64,000 nucleotides of DNA, taken from positions 17,817,759-17,881,758 of the forward strand of contig CAIIXF020000009.1 in the NCBI GenBank assembly GCA_903813345.2, written 5' to 3'. This DNA is from Owenia fusiformis (taxonomy: Eukaryota > Annelida > Polychaeta > Sabellida > Oweniidae). This document shows, in pieces, positions 59,724 through 64,000 of the stretch. Position numbers and translations under genes: made by a program. Position 1 is the stretch's first letter. Each line of letters begins with the position of its first letter. Below the pieces are notes generated by a model, which saw only the letters and a program-made list of their open reading frames with translations, had not been told where the DNA came from and made no database searches.

Positions 59724-59772
59724 ACGGACGGAGGGCTTCACTATATCCCTACAGAACTTCGTTCGTTGGGAT
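59018..59772. mobile_element. About 755-bp non-autonomous element with short TIRs and internal GACT microsatellite
   Basis: Inverted ends ATCCCAACGAAC and GTTCGTTGGGAT. A GACTGACT/GACGGACG microsatellite occupies about 59675-59732. A short open frame inside (59241-59459) has no recognisable domain. A truncated relative lies at 56342-56618. No transposase; superfamily unassigned. Confidence 0.65.
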
Positions 59773-59779
59773 AATCATA

Positions 59780-61130
59780 CAACCTTGGAAGCAATCTCTT
59801 TTATGCAAAGGAGCAGAAAAAGGTGATTAGTGTAAAATGAAGGCCTGAGACAGATAATCAAATACAATAATCGAAGATTTTATATAAAAAAGGGTTTAAA
59901 TTTTATATAACTGAGAAGAAGGCATTTCAGAATTTAATGAATAGCTTTCATATCAAATAAGTCTTTGATTTCTGGGAAATCTGTATCAGTAAAAAAAGTA
60001 CAATTATGACATTTTAAAAAATAAAATCATATCCTCAATGGTCAACTCTTCACTACCACAACTCAAATTGGTTGTAATATAGGGACAAAGTGCTGAAATG
60101 AAGTCTCACTTTTGATGTTCATAGTATTTCCAATGGATACATAAGTACCTGATCTTTCATTTGACACCAAAAATAGCTCAAACAGACCACATCAGACTTG
60201 ACACTGGATCATGAAAAAATATTTTTGATCTATCAATTTATATGTGTCAAGTTTTTAGCAATGCAATAGAAAGATGGCATTGTTGTTTGCATTGATTATC
60301 CATTCATTTTTGATAGGATTTTTAAGCATACGCCATCTTTTAATCCAAGAGTTATTTAAAACATACATTTTTTGAAAAGTGGTTATTCACTTTTTTCAAT
60401 CTCTGAACTCCAAATGCCGTTTTCTATGCGAATAATTTTTTTTTCACTTCGGTATTATCCCAAATTAAAGTTTTTATCATGTTTGATTGACTGTGTGAGT
60501 GACATGTCTCAAATAATATTTTGTCCTTTTTCCTTCAAAAATAGGCGCATTGCCTGTTTAATCCAGACATATGAAATGCCTAACTGATCACTGAAGCCAG
60601 CGTTTCTATGTTTTACAGTATAATTTGGCAGGAAATTAAAAGCAATATGCTGTTGAAGAATAGAAAGAATGACCAGCTGTCCTACCATTCATTGATACAT
60701 ATACATTCTTTATAGATTGGTATAAAAAAATATATTAACCATTAGGTAGTAAGCTAGGACACAAAAATGTTTTTACCAGTGAACAAATTTAAATTACTTG
60801 TTTCTTATGTATTTTAAAGTGATACTTCAGAAATTTTTTGTCTGACGCGCCGTAAAATGAAATGAAGTGAACATACTTCCACAGAATCAAAATTTTTATT
60901 CAGCAGTTTTCCATAATATGAAACATCCAGTAACCTGACTTCTGATGTTGTGATGTGTCTTTACTATATGAAAAGTGTTGTCATATGATGTGCCAACATT
61001 TCCATAATATGAAACATCACTTCAAATGTACTGACTAATTGGCAAACTGCTCATGAATTAATCAGAACTTGTCCTATTTCTATATGAGATTATCACACAA
61101 TGGTGAATCTAATCATCTACATGTATGTAT
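59780..61130. other. Non-coding AT-rich DNA
   Basis: Nothing supportable seen on either strand. Confidence 0.3.
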
Positions 61131-61139
61131 ATTACAAAT

Positions 61140-61440
61140 GTCTTAACTGCGAAGTGAGTGTCTTTAATGGCTTCAAGCTGAAAAGTAGAGGTCTTGGGTT
61201 CAAACCCAGGTCACAGCACTTCTTGTGATTTGTCTTTGACCTATGACTGCTGACCTATACCAGCGATTACTAGAGTGCTGCTAACTCGATAAAAGGCTGG
61301 CACTGGCTAGAATTGTCTATGGTTCTAGCCAGGATAAAGATACCAGTTCTTCAACTCGACAATGGGAAGAACTGCTCTACCTAAGTGACTATATGTCATG
61401 ATATGACATCTAAAGAGTTGATAAAAGATATATATAATGA
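61140..61440 (+). mobile_element. tRNA-derived SINE
   Basis: A B-box GGGTTCAAACCC (61196-61207) in a T-arm-like hairpin, with an A-box-like TGGCTTCAAGCTG about 30 bp upstream, heads a 300-bp unit with a unique body and an AT-rich tail (GATATATATAATGAAATGAATG). The tRNA part is too decayed to be a working tRNA gene. Confidence 0.55.
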
Positions 61441-62619
61441 AATGAATGGATTTTCACCAAGAGAACATCAAGAATATTTTGTTATTTGACAAACTCAACT
61501 AAGTATATATTATAATAGACTCTGTAAAATTATATGCTGAGCGCAGAAGTTAGTTACTCAATAACCTAAGAACAGCTAAGACAATTTTACAGTTTAACAA
61601 CCCTGCCCCACTTGCCTAACTCAACCTTGGTCATAAATCAAACCAACCATGTTGATATTTTCTTAACAAATCAGTGATAAGAAAGAAACTGCTTCAATAA
61701 TGTTTAATGTTTGTCAATACTTGGTAAACAACAGCGGAAATGACAATATAAAGTAAACTGTCCTTACGACGATGGCGACGACGACGACAAGCCCAACTTT
61801 ATGGCTTTAGCATAGGAGCTTTTCATGAATATGGGCCATTCAGATCAAATCATTTTAATATATAATAGTCAAAGAATAACACCTCTCTTTGGTACAATTT
61901 GTAACTTGCACATTTGGATTTATATTAGCAACCTATGAATTATGCATATTATCTCTTCCCATGTGATGTCTGGAGCATCAATACAGAATTCACAGTTTAT
62001 GTAATGCTCAGGGCTTGCATTAATGGCGTCCCGTACATGTTAAGGACTCAAAAATAATTTGGAGGACGCAAAAATTGAAAATATTTCCGTTTTTTGGACG
62101 CAAATTTTTTTTAGGTCAATACTACAATGTGTTTACAACGATACCTAACAAAAACAAATAATTATGATCTCTCACCTTTATTTGAATCGTAAATAAGGCT
62201 CAACATGTTGAATACTAACAAATAATCATGATTCTCTCGAATTTTTTCGACTTTGTTTATTTTTAGATTTGAAACCATGACACGCCAGTTTTTCCTATTC
62301 AGAAACAAATATTAGGTTATTCATGAAATAAAATGTATTCATTGTCGAAAACGAACATGCATTTATTCAGTCCGTACTTAACATTTACTTCCGTTTTAAT
62401 TTCGCGGCAAGAAATAAAAAACCGAAAGCTGTGCTCTCCCTACATTGAACTTACTGAGGCGCTGCGCCTCCAAACAATTGCAATCAAAGAAATGCGCCTC
62501 AGGGTTATTCCTTGCGCCACTGACAAACCCTACACGTTGTTTCTCCTCAAAAGATTTAAAATAACAAAATCTTACCGAAAAGTCAAAGTTTTGTTTGTTT
62601 GAAAATTTTCACTTAAGCA

Positions 62620-62850
62620 GTGTTTTATCGAATGCATATTCCTTTGCTTGAATTACAGAATTTACATGGAAGAAAAGCGAACATTCGCTATTTTAGTTGA
62701 CCGATCGTTCACGTCGTTCGTATATGTAGAACTTTATCGAACGCACATTTATTTGGTTCAATGACAGATTAACATGGAAGAAAATGAATTGTTCGCTATT
62801 TCAAACGACCGAACGCAAATTTGTGCCGTTCGTATTCACTCCTCTATTTT
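62620..62850. repeat. Two tandem copies of a roughly 115-bp unit
   Basis: TTTATCGAATGCA...ATGGAAGAAAA...TTCGCTATTT...CGTTCGTAT recurs twice in the same order. Diverged; the second copy lies in a short open frame (62774-62998) that I cannot identify. Confidence 0.55.
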
Positions 62851-63148
62851 TCTCCCAGACTTAAACTTTCCCCTTATTTCGATATATTTACTTGATTTTA
62901 TCAGAAGAATGTCAGAAGCACACCGCTGCCAAGTTGTCTGGCACAACACAATCGAGTGTAAGTACTTTTTAAGTGAATCTGGTCGCCCGATTAAGTAAAA
63001 ATGGCCTTGTTGAATTTCAACAAAAATATGCTTTTTTGCTGAATGGACGAAGCGGCAAATTTAAATTTTAAAAGTTTATTACCAAAAATGAAAACTTAGA
63101 TTACTTTTTTCATAAATATTTGATAAACAGGCATAATGAGTACGTATA

Positions 63149-63347
63149 CAGGGTCGGATCTAGGAACCAACAAGGGGGGGGGCCCAAACTTTTAAAAAAA
63201 TTTGGGCCCCTAAAACCAAAAAGTGGGCCCAAGTTTTGAAAATTTAAGGCCCATTTGCTGCAAAATTTGACCTAAAATTAAAAAAAAGGCTTTAAAAGGC
63301 CCAGTAATGCTCAAAAAGGCCCCCAGCCCCCCTAGATCCGCAACCCT
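63149..63347. repeat. G-run MITE with GATCTAGG termini
   Basis: Inverted ends CAGGGTCGGATCTAGG and CCTAGATCCGCAACCCT enclose about 165 bp rich in GGGCCC and AAAATTT blocks. Non-autonomous DNA transposon by structure; no clear target duplication. Confidence 0.6.
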
Positions 63348-63349
63348 AC

Positions 63350-64000
63350 CACAATTCTTAAAAACACAAATAAAATGTTGCACTTTAGGAGTAAAAAATA
63401 TTAAAATGTTGCACTTTCAGAATAACAAAATCCCAAAATGTTGCAATTTTTTTTACAAAATCCTCCCTACAAAAAAAATCCTGGGGAGAGCACTGGAAAG
63501 GTGTTTTGGTAAAAAATGCTTTTAAAATAAAGTTATACCTCAAAACAGGCTAGAAGTAGGGGACACATTTTTTTTCAAAGGACACACTTTTTTTTAAAAA
63601 TTGCGTCCTTGGGACTCACAAATTTTCTAATTTGACATAAAGTCAACCCAAAGCATTTAATCTTATCTCCTTTATAAAACTACTTAACATTATGAAAAAC
63701 ATAATCAGAATAAAAGGACATAACTCACTTATCTTGGAGAAGATGAATCTGAAGTGAAATTGACAGATAAACCGTGAAAACCAGAAGTCAAATATGATCC
63801 GGCTGTACTATCAATTTGGCATCTTCTTTTAGTATACTATGGCTTGTATAACTTTTTATAATCATGGACATAATTTCTCCTCGAAACCCATATGTTGGGT
63901 GGTAATTTCGGACACTACCATGGGGGTAAACTTCTTTTATTAATTGTTAGATTGATGGTATATCATTATATGGTACCCTGAACTAATGATACAGGTTCCT
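63350..64000. other. Non-coding AT-rich DNA at the right edge
   Basis: Homopolymer-rich (long T and A runs) with no supportable exon or complete repeat. Confidence 0.3.

Noticed and set aside
61140-61215. tRNA gene
   Set aside because: A and B boxes are present but acceptor and anticodon arms do not pair; better explained as a SINE head.

Overview
The window is nuclear DNA of an animal, most likely a marine invertebrate; I cannot fix the phylum. It is AT-rich, its genes are split into many GT-AG exons with introns of about 0.1-2 kb, and it is full of short inverted-repeat transposons, tRNA-derived SINE heads and minisatellites. The protein-coding content is metazoan: a PIDD1-like death-domain protein, the TBP-removing ATPase BTAF1/Mot1, and an epsin. 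There are no bacterial operons, CRISPR arrays or intact stand-alone tRNA/rRNA genes. All exon models were built by hand from splice sites, reading phase and recognised protein families.

Layout. 1-2.83 kb: the first three coding exons of an unidentified minus-strand gene that runs off the left edge. 2.83-5.28 kb: a probable shared upstream region, since the next gene points the other way. 5.29-13.63 kb (+): a PIDD1-like gene with leucine-rich repeats, two ZU5 domains with two conserved HFS self-cleavage sites, a death domain and, unusually, a second C-terminal death domain; an alternative terminal exon would give a one-death-domain form. 13.6-16.7 kb: 3' UTR and small transposons. 16.7-37.06 kb (+): a complete 38-coding-exon BTAF1 gene encoding 1811 residues. 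37.1-47.5 kb: a gene-free block dominated by a 6.5 kb inverted-repeat structure with another element inserted in one arm. 47.57-54.70 kb (-): a complete eight-coding-exon epsin gene (563 residues), convergent with BTAF1. 54.7-64 kb: epsin 5' side and intergenic DNA with a 1.45 kb 23-bp minisatellite that has higher-order structure, a SINE and several inverted-repeat elements.

The genes are not an operon and their functions are unrelated: DNA-damage/apoptosis signalling (PIDD), transcription-factor recycling (BTAF1) and clathrin-mediated endocytosis (epsin). The points most worth a second look are the two-death-domain PIDD with alternative C-termini, near-identical hAT-type foldback elements with perfect 8-bp target duplications on either side of the PIDD 5' region, a recent 115-bp partial exon duplication in BTAF1, a tandem-repeat-generated alternative splice donor in BTAF1, and the higher-order minisatellite upstream of epsin.
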